NCBI RefSeq assembly: GCF_000271305.1
Contig: NZ_AKGD01000002.1
Coordinates: 620,001 to 684,000, forward strand
Direction: 5' to 3'
Source of the DNA: Hydrocarboniphaga effusa AP103
GTDB lineage: Bacteria > Pseudomonadota > Gammaproteobacteria > Nevskiales > Nevskiaceae
Length of the DNA stretch: 64,000 bases
Positions 8,825-19,067 of the stretch are shown here, in pieces. Both the position numbers and the translations under genes were made by a program. The number at the start of each line of letters is the position of its first letter. Position 1 is the first letter of the stretch. Under the pieces are notes generated by a model. It did not search any database, was not told where the DNA came from, and was given only the letters and a program-made list of their open reading frames with translations.

Positions 8825-9144
8825 GCATTCAACTGACCGAGTCCGCAGCCCGCCGCATCGACGCCCAGATCGCCAAGCGCGGCAAGGGCCTGGGCCTGCG
8901 CGTCGGGGTCAAGAAGTCGGGCTGCTCGGGTTACGCGTACACGATGGACTACGCCGACGAGATCGGTGCCGAAGACCAGGTCTTCGAAGCCCACGGCGCC
9001 AGGCTCGTGGTCAAGGCCGAACATCTGCCGGTGCTCGAGGGCCTGACCCTGGACTGGCAGAAGCAGGGCCTCAACGAGTCGTTCAAGTTCCTGAATCCGA
9101 ATGTGAAAGCCCAGTGCGGTTGCGGCGAGAGCTTCGCCGTTTGA
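8821..9144 (+). CDS. iscA: A-type Fe-S carrier protein IscA
   Basis: A 107-residue carrier that accepts and passes on Fe-S clusters. The three conserved cysteines are present: C35 in KKSGCSGYAY and C99/C101 in the terminal CGCGESF. Length equals that of E. coli IscA. Its ATG overlaps the stop of the scaffold gene, and it is the last gene of the cysE-led run; a convergent dehydrogenase gene ends four bases beyond. Confidence 0.94.
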   Translation: MSIQLTESAARRIDAQIAKRGKGLGLRVGVKKSGCSGYAYTMDYADEIGAEDQVFEAHGARLVVKAEHLPVLEGLTLDWQKQGLNESFKFLNPNVKAQCGCGESFAV

Positions 9145-9148
9145 GGCC

Positions 9149-9898
9149 TTAGACGCTGCCGCAGCCGCCGTCGATCGCCATCGAATGGCCGGTGATGTAG
9201 GCCGCCTCGTCCGAGCATAGATAGGCGACCGCGGAGGCCACGTCGTCGACGGTTCCGGGGCGGCCCATCGGCACGCGCCCGACCACGCCGCTGACGAATT
9301 CGGGCGCCTGGCTCAGCACCTTGAGCCCGAGCCCGCCGTCGATGAGCCCCGGGCAGACCGCGTTGATGCGGATGTTCTTGCCCGCGTATGAAAGGGCGGC
9401 CGACTTGGTGAGACCGACGATGCCGTGCTTGCTCGCCGTGTAGGTCGCCGACGGGCCGCCGTGCAGACCCCACAGCGATGAGTTGTTGACGATCACACCG
9501 CCGCCCTGGGCGAGCATGAGCTTGATCTCCTGCTTCATGCAGTAGTACGTGCCGGTCAGGTTGACGCGGATGCAATCGTCCCAGAGCGCGTCGTCGGATT
9601 CGTCGAGCGGTGTGCGTCCGCCGCCACGCCCGGCGTTGTTGAAGGCCGCGTCGAGCCGCCCGTAATCGCGCTTGAGCCGTTCGAACAGCTCGGCCACCGA
9701 GGCCGAATCGCCGACATCGGCGGCGTAGGCGTCGGCGAGTCCGCCGGCAGCGCGGATCGTCTCGGTGGTCTCGTTGGCGGCCGATTCGCGCACGTCGCAG
9801 ACCGCGACCCGATACCCCTTGCCGGCGAAGCGCAGGGCGGTGGCGCGTCCGATATCGCCGGCCGCGCCCGTGATCAGAATGCTCGGCCGTGTGGCCAT
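9149..9898 (-). CDS. Short-chain dehydrogenase/reductase (classical SDR)
   Basis: A 249-residue NAD(P)-dependent oxidoreductase of unknown substrate. The Rossmann motif TGAAGDIG is at 10-17, NNAG near 87, the catalytic serine near 140-141, and Y153-x3-K157 (YTASK) follows. D35 after the second strand (VAVCDVRE) suggests NAD(H) preference. The start was placed at MATRPSIL, which has AGGGAA upstream; an upstream in-frame ATG would add 17 poorly conserved residues. The C-terminal YITGHSMAIDGG is usual for the fold. Confidence 0.87.
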   Translation of the reverse strand: MATRPSILITGAAGDIGRATALRFAGKGYRVAVCDVRESAANETTETIRAAGGLADAYAADVGDSASVAELFERLKRDYGRLDAAFNNAGRGGGRTPLDESDDALWDDCIRVNLTGTYYCMKQEIKLMLAQGGGVIVNNSSLWGLHGGPSATYTASKHGIVGLTKSAALSYAGKNIRINAVCPGLIDGGLGLKVLSQAPEFVSGVVGRVPMGRPGTVDDVASAVAYLCSDEAAYITGHSMAIDGGCGSV

Positions 9899-10066
9899 GT
9901 GGTGTTCCCTGAGTTCGGTGCGCGTCGCCTTTCTCCTTGGCCCGCACATCTCGTTGCAAACATGATGTCCCGTTCATGGCGGCAATCCCACGGGTAGCTT
10001 TGACCCAATCATTGCCGGGGGACGCAAGGCCGGCAGACCCGGCGGACGCTGCGATACCATGGCGCC

Positions 10067-10861
10067 ATGCGCCAATACCTCGATCTCATGCGCCACGTGC
10101 TCGACCACGGGGCTACAAAATCCGACCGCACCGGCACCGGCACGCTGTCGGTCTTCGGTCACCAGATGCGCTTCGATCTGGCCGAAGGTTTTCCGGTTCT
10201 GACGACCAAAAAGCTGCATCTGCGTTCGATCATCGTCGAGCTGCTGTGGTTTCTGCGTGGCGAGACCAACATCGGCTGGCTCAAGGAAAACAAGGTCTCG
10301 ATCTGGGACGAATGGGCTGACGAGGCCGGCGAGCTCGGGCCGGTCTACGGCAAGCAGTGGCGCAGCTGGCCGGCACCGGACGGCCGGCAGATCGACCAGA
10401 TCCAGCTGCTGCTCGACCAGATCAAGGGCAACCCGGATTCGCGCCGGCTGATCGTCTCGGCCTGGAACGTCGGCGAGATCGACAAGATGGCGCTGATGCC
10501 CTGCCACGCGCTGTTCCAGTTCTACGTGGCCGACGGCAAGCTGAGCTGCCAGCTGTACCAGCGCTCGGCCGATATCTTTCTGGGCGTGCCGTTCAACATC
10601 GCATCCTATGCCCTGCTGACGATGATGATCGCGCAGGTCTGCGGCCTGAAACCTGGCGAATTCATCTGGACCGGCGGCGACTGCCACCTCTACAGCAACC
10701 ATCTCGAACAGACCCGCCTGCAGCTCTCGCGCGAGCCCAGGAAGCTACCGACGATGACGATCAACCCCGAGGTGCGCGACCTGTTCGCGTTCAGGCTAGA
10801 AGACTTCGTGCTGTCGGATTACGACCCGCATCCGCACATCAAGGCGCCGGTCGCGGTCTGA
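10067..10861 (+). CDS. thyA: Thymidylate synthase ThyA
   Basis: Converts dUMP to dTMP with methylenetetrahydrofolate, yielding dihydrofolate. At 264 residues it matches E. coli ThyA. The catalytic cysteine lies in [11 protein letters not shown], near residue 146. Other conserved elements are [32 protein letters not shown] and GDCHLYSNH. The stop overlaps the folA start (TGATG), so dihydrofolate production and recycling are translationally coupled. Confidence 0.97.
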   Translation: MRQYLDLMRHVLDHGATKSDRTGTGTLSVFGHQMRFDLAEGFPVLTTKKLHLRSIIVELLWFLRGETNIGWLKENKVSIWDEWADEAGELGPVYGKQWRSWPAPDGRQIDQIQLLLDQIKGNPDSRRLIVSAWNVGEIDKMALMPCHALFQFYVADGKLSCQLYQRSADIFLGVPFNIASYALLTMMIAQVCGLKPGEFIWTGGDCHLYSNHLEQTRLQLSREPRKLPTMTINPEVRDLFAFRLEDFVLSDYDPHPHIKAPVAV

Positions 10862-11352
10862 TGCCGAAGCTCGAACTGATCGCCGCGCTCGACGAGAACA
10901 ATCTGATCGGCAAGAACGGCGACCTGCCGTGGCGGCTGCCGGCGGACTTGCAGCACTTCAAGCGGCTCACGCTCGGCAAGATCGTGCTGATGGGCCGCAA
11001 GACCTGGCAATCGCTCGGCCGTCCGCTGCCGCAGCGCGAGAACTGGGTCATCACGCGCGATGCGGGTTTCGAAGCGCCCGGCGCGACGGTGTTTTCGAGC
11101 CTCGATGCGGCGCTGGCAGCGGGCGACGGGCTCGACACGATCATGGTCATCGGTGGTGCCGAGCTGTATCGGCAGACCCTCGATCGCGCCGACGTGCTGC
11201 ACCTGACCCGCGTACATGCGCATGTCGAAGGCGGCGATACCTGGTTTCCGCCGATTCCGCCCGGCTTCGTCGAAACCACGCGCGAGCCGCATGCGGCCGA
11301 CGAGCGCCACGCCCACGCGTACAGCTTCATCACGCTCGAGCGCCGCGGCTGA
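10861..11352 (+). CDS. folA: Dihydrofolate reductase
   Basis: Reduces dihydrofolate to tetrahydrofolate with NADPH. The 163-residue protein shows the family layout: ELIAALDENNLIGKNGDLPW at the start (substrate and NADPH binding, with the active-site acid), GRKTWQSLGRPLPQREN for the cofactor, and VIGGAELYRQTL near the C-terminus. The ATG overlaps the thyA stop by one base. A candidate promoter for the next gene lies about 30 bases after its stop. Confidence 0.97.
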   Translation: MPKLELIAALDENNLIGKNGDLPWRLPADLQHFKRLTLGKIVLMGRKTWQSLGRPLPQRENWVITRDAGFEAPGATVFSSLDAALAAGDGLDTIMVIGGAELYRQTLDRADVLHLTRVHAHVEGGDTWFPPIPPGFVETTREPHAADERHAHAYSFITLERRG

Positions 11353-11382
11353 GCCGACGCCTCGCCGCTGTCCGCACTGCCG

Positions 11383-11412
11383 TTGTGAGCGCTTCAGCTG
11401 CGCTGCTATAAG
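11383..11412 (+). promoter_or_regulatory. Candidate sigma70 promoter of the ACBP gene
   Basis: TTGTGA and TATAAG are separated by 18 bases, 51 bases before the ATG of the acyl-CoA-binding protein. The match to the sigma70 consensus is reasonable in this GC-rich background. It is untested. Confidence 0.4.
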
Positions 11413-11463
11413 CTCGGCCATCCCACAACGACGCGCAGCATTCCACCATCCAAGGAGACGACG

Positions 11464-11730
11464 ATGTCCGACCTCAAGGCACAGTTCGAACAGGCGCAGA
11501 AGGACGTCCGCAAGCTGACCAAGAAGCCGAGCGACAACGATCTGCTCGCGCTCTACTCGCTGTTCAAGCAGGCTACCGAAGGCGACGTCAGCGGCCCGCG
11601 CCCGGGCATGCTCAACGTCGTCGCGCGCGCCAAGTACGACGCCTGGGCCAAGCTCAAGGGAACCAAGAACGATGCGGCGATGAAGCAGTACATCGCCAAG
11701 GTGGAAGAGCTGCAGAAGAAGCTCGGCTGA
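11464..11730 (+). CDS. Acyl-CoA-binding protein (ACBP)
   Basis: An 88-residue cytosolic four-helix protein that binds and buffers long-chain acyl-CoA esters. The family signature is clear: LYSLFKQATEGDV, then the Tyr-x-x-Trp-x-x segment KYDAWAKLKGTKNDAAMKQY. A strong ribosome site, AAGGAG, precedes the ATG. ACBPs are common in eukaryotes and patchy in bacteria. In this genome it might serve acyl-CoA pools used by the ceramide synthase encoded 29 kb away, but that is speculation. Confidence 0.93.
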   Translation: MSDLKAQFEQAQKDVRKLTKKPSDNDLLALYSLFKQATEGDVSGPRPGMLNVVARAKYDAWAKLKGTKNDAAMKQYIAKVEELQKKLG

Positions 11731-11741
11731 TCAGGCCGCGC

Positions 11742-11779
11742 CAACGAAAAAGCCCGGCGAAAGCCGGGCTTTTTCGTTG
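11742..11779. terminator. Bidirectional Rho-independent terminator
   Basis: A perfect 17-bp stem, CAACGAAAAAGCCCGGC and its complement with a GAAA tetraloop, includes an A-tract on one side and a T-tract on the other. It separates the convergent ACBP and DUF815 ATPase genes and should stop both. Confidence 0.9.
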
Positions 11780-11794
11780 CGGCGAGAGTATGTT

Positions 11795-12574
11795 TCAGAG
11801 TTGCTGCAAGCCCTGCTGGCCCGCGTAATCGCGGGCGAACTGCTTGGCCACGCGGCCCGAACGCGAGGCGCGCGACAGGGCCCAGCGCAGCGCGAGTCTT
11901 TCGCCCTCGGGGCTCAGCACTTCGACGCCGAGCATGCGCAGGTGCGCACGCACCAGATCGAGATACTGCGCCTGGTTGAACGGCTGGAACGACAGCCACA
12001 GGCCGAAGCGTTCGGACAGCGAAATCTTCTCCTCCGCGGATTCGCCCGGATGCAGTTCCTCGCCTTCCCAGCGATATTCCTCGTTCTCTTTGGTGAACTC
12101 CGGCATCAGATGGCGGCGGTTCGACGTCGCGTAGATCAGCACGTTCTCGGGGGCTTCCTCGACGTCGCCGTCGAGCGCGGTCTTGAGCGCGGCGAGCGAG
12201 CGATCGTTCGAGGCGACCGAGAAATCGTCGACGTAGAGAATGAAGCGCTCGGGCCGCTTGCGCAGCGGGGCGACGATGTCGGGCATCTCGATCAGATCGT
12301 GCGGCGGCACTTCGACCAGGCGCAGGCCGCGGTTGCCGAACTCGTTCAGCAGCGCCTTGACGAGCGACGACTTGCCGGTGCCGCGCGAGCCCGTGAGCAG
12401 CGCGTGATTGGCCGGCAGGCCTTCTACGAACTGGCGCGTGTTGCGCACGAGCAACTCCTTCTGCCGGTCGATGCCGAGCAGCGAATCGAGCCGCAGGTTC
12501 TGCGGAAAGGAAACCGGCTGCAGCGCTCGGGAGCGCCAGCGGTAGGCGAGGGCGTCGTTCATGGCGCGCATCAT
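11795..12574 (-). CDS. DUF815 family AAA-type ATPase
   Basis: A 259-residue predicted ATPase of the DUF815 family, function unknown. Walker A is GSRGTGKSS at about 62-70 and Walker B is FILYVDDFS near 112-120. NVLIYATSNRRHL is sensor-1-like, and the segment with SLSERFGLWLSFQPFNQAQY is characteristic of DUF815. The first codon is uncertain: a second ATG four codons in (MNDALAYRW) is equally plausible and neither has a clear ribosome site. It is divergent from recQ with about 80 bases between the starts. Confidence 0.85.
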   Translation of the reverse strand: MMRAMNDALAYRWRSRALQPVSFPQNLRLDSLLGIDRQKELLVRNTRQFVEGLPANHALLTGSRGTGKSSLVKALLNEFGNRGLRLVEVPPHDLIEMPDIVAPLRKRPERFILYVDDFSVASNDRSLAALKTALDGDVEEAPENVLIYATSNRRHLMPEFTKENEEYRWEGEELHPGESAEEKISLSERFGLWLSFQPFNQAQYLDLVRAHLRMLGVEVLSPEGERLALRWALSRASRSGRVAKQFARDYAGQQGLQQL

Positions 12575-12655
12575 AGGCCCGAAGCGGCGGACGATGTTGC
12601 GCCCACGAGCGCCCCGTCACGCGGCGAGCGTGCCCGTGTGTTTTATGCTTGCGCC

Positions 12656-14539
12656 ATGATCGATTCATCCGCATACGACCGGGCGCTGGCCGAGCTCGGT
12701 TACTCCGCGTTTCGCGCCGGCCAGCGCGAGACCGTCGAAACGCTGCTGCAGACTCGCCGCGCCCTGCTTGTCGCTCCGACCGGCGGCGGCAAGAGCCTGT
12801 GCTATCAGCTGCCCGCGCTGCTGCTGCCGGGCACCACGCTGGTGATCTCGCCGCTGATCGCGCTCATGCAGGACCAGGTGTCGGCCTTGCAGGCGCGTGG
12901 CGTGGCAGCGACGTTCTTCGCGTCGACGCTCGACGCCGCCGAATCGCGCGCCCGGCTCGATGCGCTCTCGCGCGGTGAATACAAGCTCGCCTACATCGCG
13001 CCCGAACGGCTTGCGCTGCCGGGCTTTCGCGAGCGGCTCAAGCGTCTCGGCTGCCCGCTCGTCGCGGTCGACGAGGCGCATTGCATCAGCGAATGGGGCC
13101 ACGATTTTCGTCCGGAATACGGACAGATCGGCGAGCTGCTCGCCGAGCTCGCGCCGCCGCACGTGCTCGCCTGCACCGCAACGGCGACGCCGATCGTGCG
13201 CGACGAAATCATCGTGCGGCTTGGCCTGCCCGCGGATACGCCGCAGCTCGTGCGCGGCTTCGCGCGGCCGAATCTCGCACTGCGCGCGGCCGAAGTCGGC
13301 GGCTCGCGCGAGCGCGCCGCGCGCGTCGACGCGCTGCTGTCCGAGGCGCTGTTCGCGCCCGGCGCCGGACGCGGTGCGGCGATCATCTATTCGCCGACGC
13401 GTCGCATGGCCGAGGAAGAATCCGAGCGCCTCGCCAGCGCGGGCTGGAAGGCCACGGTGTATCACGCCGGCTTGCCGGCCGATGCGCGCGCTCGTGCGCA
13501 GGCCGCGTTCACGCGCGGCGAGGCCGAGATCGTCTGCGCGACGAACGCCTTCGGCATGGGCATCGATCGCGGCGACGTGCGCGCGGTCGTGCATCTCGGA
13601 CCGCCGGGTTCGATCGAGGCCTACTACCAGGAAGTCGGGCGCGCGGGCCGTAACGGCGGCGATGCGCTGGGCTTGCTGTGCTGGCAGCAGAACGATCTGC
13701 CGCTGCGCCGTCGCCTGCTCGAAGCGCCGGGCGGCGATGCGCAGAGCGACCCCGAAATCGTCGAGCACCGCTGGAATCTGTTTCTCGAACTGATCCGCTG
13801 GGCCGACGGCGCCGCCTGCCGCCACGACGCGATCCTGCGCTACTTCGGCGACGAGGCCGAAACCCTGCATGGCTGCGGCCGTTGCGACGTCTGCGTCGCC
13901 ATCGACGCGGTCGACGAAGTGTCGGTCGAAGAAGCCACGCAGCTCGCGCGCAAGCTGCTGTCGGGCGTCGCGCGCTTGCAGAATCGCTTCGGCCTCAAGC
14001 AGGTCGTGCGCCTGCTGCATGGCGAATCCGAAGACCGGCTCGAACGCATGGGACTCACGCAGGTCGCCACCTTCGGCATCCTGCGTGAGCGCAGTGCGGA
14101 CTGGATACAGCGTGCGCTTTCGCGCTGCGTGACCGCCGGCTGGATCGGCTTCTCGGGCGACCTGCATCCGGTGGTTCGGCTCACCGACGACGGTGTCGCG
14201 ATCATGCGCGGACAGCGTGCGGCGCGCTGGTTGCCGCCGAGCGATGCGGCCAGCAAGAAGCCCAAGGAATCGCGCAGTGCGCGCGCGGCCCGCGTGGCGC
14301 CGGACGAGGAGCCCTTGGATGCGATCGAGCAGCTGCTGTTCGAATCGCTGCGCGAGGTTCGGCTCGAACTCGCCAAGTCCGAAGGCGTGCCGGCCTACGT
14401 GATCGCGCACGATCGAACCTTGCGCGAGATTGCGCGAATGCAGCCGCGCAGTCTCGACGAACTCGGCGCGGTTCCGGGCTTCGGCTCGCGCAAGCTCGAG
14501 CGCTACGGCGAGGCGTTTCTCGAAGTGCTCGAGAAATGA
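12656..14539 (+). CDS. recQ: ATP-dependent DNA helicase RecQ
   Basis: A 3'-5' SF2 helicase for recombination and replication-fork repair. The 627 residues contain motif I APTGGGKSLCYQLPAL near 40-55, the RecQ DEAH box DEAHCISEWGHDFRPEYG, and motif VI QEVGRAGRNG. The four-cysteine zinc site (AACRHDAILRYFGDE, then CGRCDVC), a winged-helix domain and a C-terminal HRDC domain in about the last 80 residues follow. The linker before HRDC is unusually basic (KKPKESRSARAARV). The start follows from the conserved N-terminal Q motif region. Confidence 0.95.
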   Translation: MIDSSAYDRALAELGYSAFRAGQRETVETLLQTRRALLVAPTGGGKSLCYQLPALLLPGTTLVISPLIALMQDQVSALQARGVAATFFASTLDAAESRARLDALSRGEYKLAYIAPERLALPGFRERLKRLGCPLVAVDEAHCISEWGHDFRPEYGQIGELLAELAPPHVLACTATATPIVRDEIIVRLGLPADTPQLVRGFARPNLALRAAEVGGSRERAARVDALLSEALFAPGAGRGAAIIYSPTRRMAEEESERLASAGWKATVYHAGLPADARARAQAAFTRGEAEIVCATNAFGMGIDRGDVRAVVHLGPPGSIEAYYQEVGRAGRNGGDALGLLCWQQNDLPLRRRLLEAPGGDAQSDPEIVEHRWNLFLELIRWADGAACRHDAILRYFGDEAETLHGCGRCDVCVAIDAVDEVSVEEATQLARKLLSGVARLQNRFGLKQVVRLLHGESEDRLERMGLTQVATFGILRERSADWIQRALSRCVTAGWIGFSGDLHPVVRLTDDGVAIMRGQRAARWLPPSDAASKKPKESRSARAARVAPDEEPLDAIEQLLFESLREVRLELAKSEGVPAYVIAHDRTLREIARMQPRSLDELGAVPGFGSRKLERYGEAFLEVLEK

Positions 14540-14555
14540 TGCGGAGCAGCGAGCC

Positions 14556-15107
14556 ATGAAAAATCCCGCCGATATCATCGAAACCGAGCGTCTCGCGCTG
14601 CGCCGTTTCACGCGCGACGATCTGCTTTGGCTCACCGAGCTCAACGCCGATCCCGAGGTGATGCGCTACATCGATGGCCCGATGAGTCCCGAGGCGACGA
14701 AGGACATGCTCGAAGGCCGCATCCTGCGCTACTACGACGAGCATCCCGGCCTCGGCATGTGGGTAACGGTCGAACGCGGCAGCGGCCGGATCGTCGGCTC
14801 GCATCTGCTCAATCACATTCGCGGCGAGGCGCCGATCCAGGTCGGGTATCGGCTGTTCAAATCGGCTTGGGGAAAGGGTTATGCGACCGAGATGTCGGTG
14901 GCCTTGCTCGAATACGGCTTCACGCAATTGAAGCTGCCGACGATCGTCGCGATCACCGATCTCGACAACACCCGCTCGCAGCAGGTGCTGCTCAAATCCG
15001 GCCTGCATCGCAACGGCGAGCGCCGCTTTGCGGCCTACAGCAACGGCGCGCCGCTGGCCTGGTTCGAGCGCGCTGCCGCCGACTGGCTCGCGGAGCGTCG
15101 TCCGTAG
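14556..15107 (+). CDS. GNAT acetyltransferase, RimJ/RimL-like
   Basis: A 183-residue acetyl-CoA-dependent N-acetyltransferase of the Acetyltransf_3 type. ETERLALRRFTRDDL opens the fold; VGYRLFKSAWGKGYATEMS holds the pyrophosphate-binding loop with the R/Q-x-x-G-x-A type motif, and DLDNTRSQQVLLKSGLHR is the late helix typical of the family. Substrate is unknown. It begins 17 bases after recQ in the same direction and may be cotranscribed. Confidence 0.87.
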   Translation: MKNPADIIETERLALRRFTRDDLLWLTELNADPEVMRYIDGPMSPEATKDMLEGRILRYYDEHPGLGMWVTVERGSGRIVGSHLLNHIRGEAPIQVGYRLFKSAWGKGYATEMSVALLEYGFTQLKLPTIVAITDLDNTRSQQVLLKSGLHRNGERRFAAYSNGAPLAWFERAAADWLAERRP

Positions 15108-15221
15108 CGCGGGTTGATACCTGCCCTTTCATGCTGGTCGCGATCTCGATGGCGGGTTTCCAAGCCGCCCTGCCGAGAGGGCGCCTTTCGTCGAATTGGC
15201 AGCCGATGACCAAGGATTAAG

Positions 15222-16232
15222 ATGCGGCGCATGAACAAAGCTCCCGCACTCTCCGTCCTCGATCTCGTCCCGGTGTCCGAAGGCACGGCGCCTTCCGATG
15301 CGATCCGCCGCGTCGGCGATCTCGCCCGGCTTGCCGAAAAGCTCGATTACGCGCGCATCTGGTACGCCGAGCATCACGCCTTGCCGTCGGTGGCGTGCTC
15401 GGCCCCGGAGCTGCTGATCGGGCACGCGGCCTCGGTGACGCAGCGCATTCGCGTCGGCTCGGGCGGCATCATGCTGCCGAATCATCCATCGCTGCGGGTA
15501 GCCGAGAACTTCCACACGCTGCGGGCGCTGTATCCGAACCGCATCGACCTCGGCGTCGGCCGCGCACCGGGCGGCGTGCCGAACGTTCCGCGTGCGCTGC
15601 GTGCCGCGCCGGGCGAGATGTTCGGCCAGCAGCTCGCCGAGCTTTACGCGTACTCGGCGCCAGACTGGAGTCAGGTGATGGACCCGTCGACCGAGGTTCA
15701 CGCGGTTCCGGCCGATGCGGGCCTGCCGCCGATGTGGCTGCTCGGATCGAGCGGCGCTTCGGCGCGCATGGCCGGCGCGGCCGGCCTGGGCTACGCGTTC
15801 GCGACGCACTTCAGCCCGACGCCGGCCGCTCCGGCCATGCGCACGTATCGCGAGAGCTTCCAGCCATCCGACGAGCATTTCCCCGCGCCGCACGCGATCC
15901 TGTGCGTCGCGGTGATCTGCGCGCCGACCGATGAAGAAGCGCGCTATCTGGCCGGCAGCATGGAGCTGGCCTGGGTGCGTATGCAGTCCAACCAGTTTCC
16001 GCCGCTGCCGAGCCCCGAAGCCGCGGCGGCTTATCAGTACGGCTACGAGAGCGAGGCGCTCGAACGCTTTCGCAAGCTCGCGGTGATCGGCTCGCCGACC
16101 ACGGTGCGCGAGCGCCTGCTCGACCTTGCACGCGACAACCAGGCCGACGAACTCATGCTGATCACCAACGTCTGGGATCACGTGCTGCGGCTGCGCTCCT
16201 ACGAACTCGTCGCCGAGGCGATGAGGGCCTGA
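15222..16232 (+). CDS. LLM-class flavin-dependent oxidoreductase, YhbW-like
   Basis: A 336-residue bacterial-luciferase-like monooxygenase closely resembling E. coli YhbW in length and motifs: LDLVPVSEGTAPSDA, ARIWYAEHHALPSVACSAPE, VGSGGIMLPNHPSLRVAE and NRIDLGVGRAPGG. Such enzymes use reduced FMN and O2, but the physiological substrate is unknown. A second ATG lies three codons in (MNKAPAL), so the start may be slightly later. It converges with ettA. Confidence 0.9.
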   Translation: MRRMNKAPALSVLDLVPVSEGTAPSDAIRRVGDLARLAEKLDYARIWYAEHHALPSVACSAPELLIGHAASVTQRIRVGSGGIMLPNHPSLRVAENFHTLRALYPNRIDLGVGRAPGGVPNVPRALRAAPGEMFGQQLAELYAYSAPDWSQVMDPSTEVHAVPADAGLPPMWLLGSSGASARMAGAAGLGYAFATHFSPTPAAPAMRTYRESFQPSDEHFPAPHAILCVAVICAPTDEEARYLAGSMELAWVRMQSNQFPPLPSPEAAAAYQYGYESEALERFRKLAVIGSPTTVRERLLDLARDNQADELMLITNVWDHVLRLRSYELVAEAMRA

Positions 16233-16246
16233 TCGACGCGTTGTGC

Positions 16247-17911
<1,665 letters not shown>

Positions 17912-18281
17912 GGGATCTTCGAATCGCTGGAATCGCAGAAAAACGTGGGAATGCTGGGAGATGGCGGACCGGAGGTCGCCCGATGCGTCGCTCGGACGTG
18001 CATTATCGGTTACCGCGTCGGGAGCCGGCTAGGGGCGGGGCAAGGGCCGCTCTCGGCTTGAAGGTTTGCGCTTCCGTGCGCGGACGAACGCCGGGCCGCG
18101 AAATGCTGGATTCGATGTGCTGGGCGAGGCGCTGAAAAGGGCCTCGCCGCCGCATTTTTTTGCGATTCATGAGAAAAGTACTGCCCAAGCGGGGACGGTT
18201 CGGACGAAAATTCACGCACCCGGTGTCCGGCTCAGCCGTTGGCTTGAAAAAAAACCGCGCGCCTTTCCTGCGAATCCGACC
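17912..18281. other. 370-base intergenic region without a recognised gene
   Basis: This divergent spacer between ettA and a GT25 glycosyltransferase must hold promoters for both. No open frame in it resembles a protein I know. An A/T-richer patch (ATTTTTTTGCG near 18155 and an A-run near 18247) stands out, but no convincing -35/-10 pair was found. Confidence 0.5.
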
Positions 18282-19067
18282 ATGACCGCTACCGCCTCGA
18301 ACCTGAGCCCGCCGCCCGGCGTGCATGCCTTTGTCATCAGCATGCTGCGCAGTGCGGACCGGCGCCTGGCCATGCAGCAGAAATTGCAGCGCAGTGGCCT
18401 GCAGTTCGAATTCTTTGACGCCGTGGAGGGCGCGAAGATCGACCGCACGCAGTTTCCGGCCGGCCGGGCGCTGTCGAACGCCGAACTGGGCTGCTACCTG
18501 AGCCACGTCGGCGTCTGGCGCCGGGTCGCCGAGTCGCAGTTCGACGGCGTGCTGGTGCTCGAGGACGACGTCAGCGTCATCGACGATATCGAGGCCCTGT
18601 GCGGTGAACTCGGACGCCTGCCGGTGCAGCCCGACATGGTGCGCGTTTCCAGCCTCAAGCCTCCCCGCGGCCCGAAAATCTTCGGCCTGAGCGCAGGGCG
18701 GAACCTGCTGCTGGCGCGGATCAACCCGAGCGGCTCCCAGGGCTACTGGCTCACGCGAGCGGGCGCGCGGCGGCTGCTCGATTGCTGGGCGACGCCGACG
18801 CGGCCTTTCGACAAGGCGCTGGACCGCTATTGGCAGCACGGCCTCAAGGTCTTGCTGCTCGACCGGCCGGCCGTGTGGGAAACCCCGGGTTTCGCAAGCA
18901 CCATCGCCCAGCGCAGCAGCAAGCCGCAGGCCTACCTGCCGCGCAAGCTCGAGAACGCCCGGCGGGCCTGGGCGGTGCGCCGCATTCGCCTGAAGCTGGA
19001 GCGCGAACTGCGGGCAGCGGCCGTGATTGCCGAGCCGGCCGCCGCTCCGGCGACCGCGCCCACCTAG
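18282..19067 (+). CDS. Glycosyltransferase family 25 (LOS/LPS biosynthesis type)
   Basis: A 261-residue cytoplasmic glycosyltransferase of the GT25 family, often a galactosyl- or glucosyltransferase in lipooligosaccharide synthesis. VISMLRSADRRLAMQ and FEFFDAVEG open the family profile, followed by LSNAELGCYLSHVGVWRRV and the acidic VLVLEDDVSV nucleotide-sugar motif. The ATG chosen directly precedes the conserved domain; the open frame extends upstream without recognisable homology. Its stop overlaps that of the convergent ABC transporter: one CTAG tetramer supplies TAG to both strands. Confidence 0.87.
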   Translation: MTATASNLSPPPGVHAFVISMLRSADRRLAMQQKLQRSGLQFEFFDAVEGAKIDRTQFPAGRALSNAELGCYLSHVGVWRRVAESQFDGVLVLEDDVSVIDDIEALCGELGRLPVQPDMVRVSSLKPPRGPKIFGLSAGRNLLLARINPSGSQGYWLTRAGARRLLDCWATPTRPFDKALDRYWQHGLKVLLLDRPAVWETPGFASTIAQRSSKPQAYLPRKLENARRAWAVRRIRLKLERELRAAAVIAEPAAAPATAPT

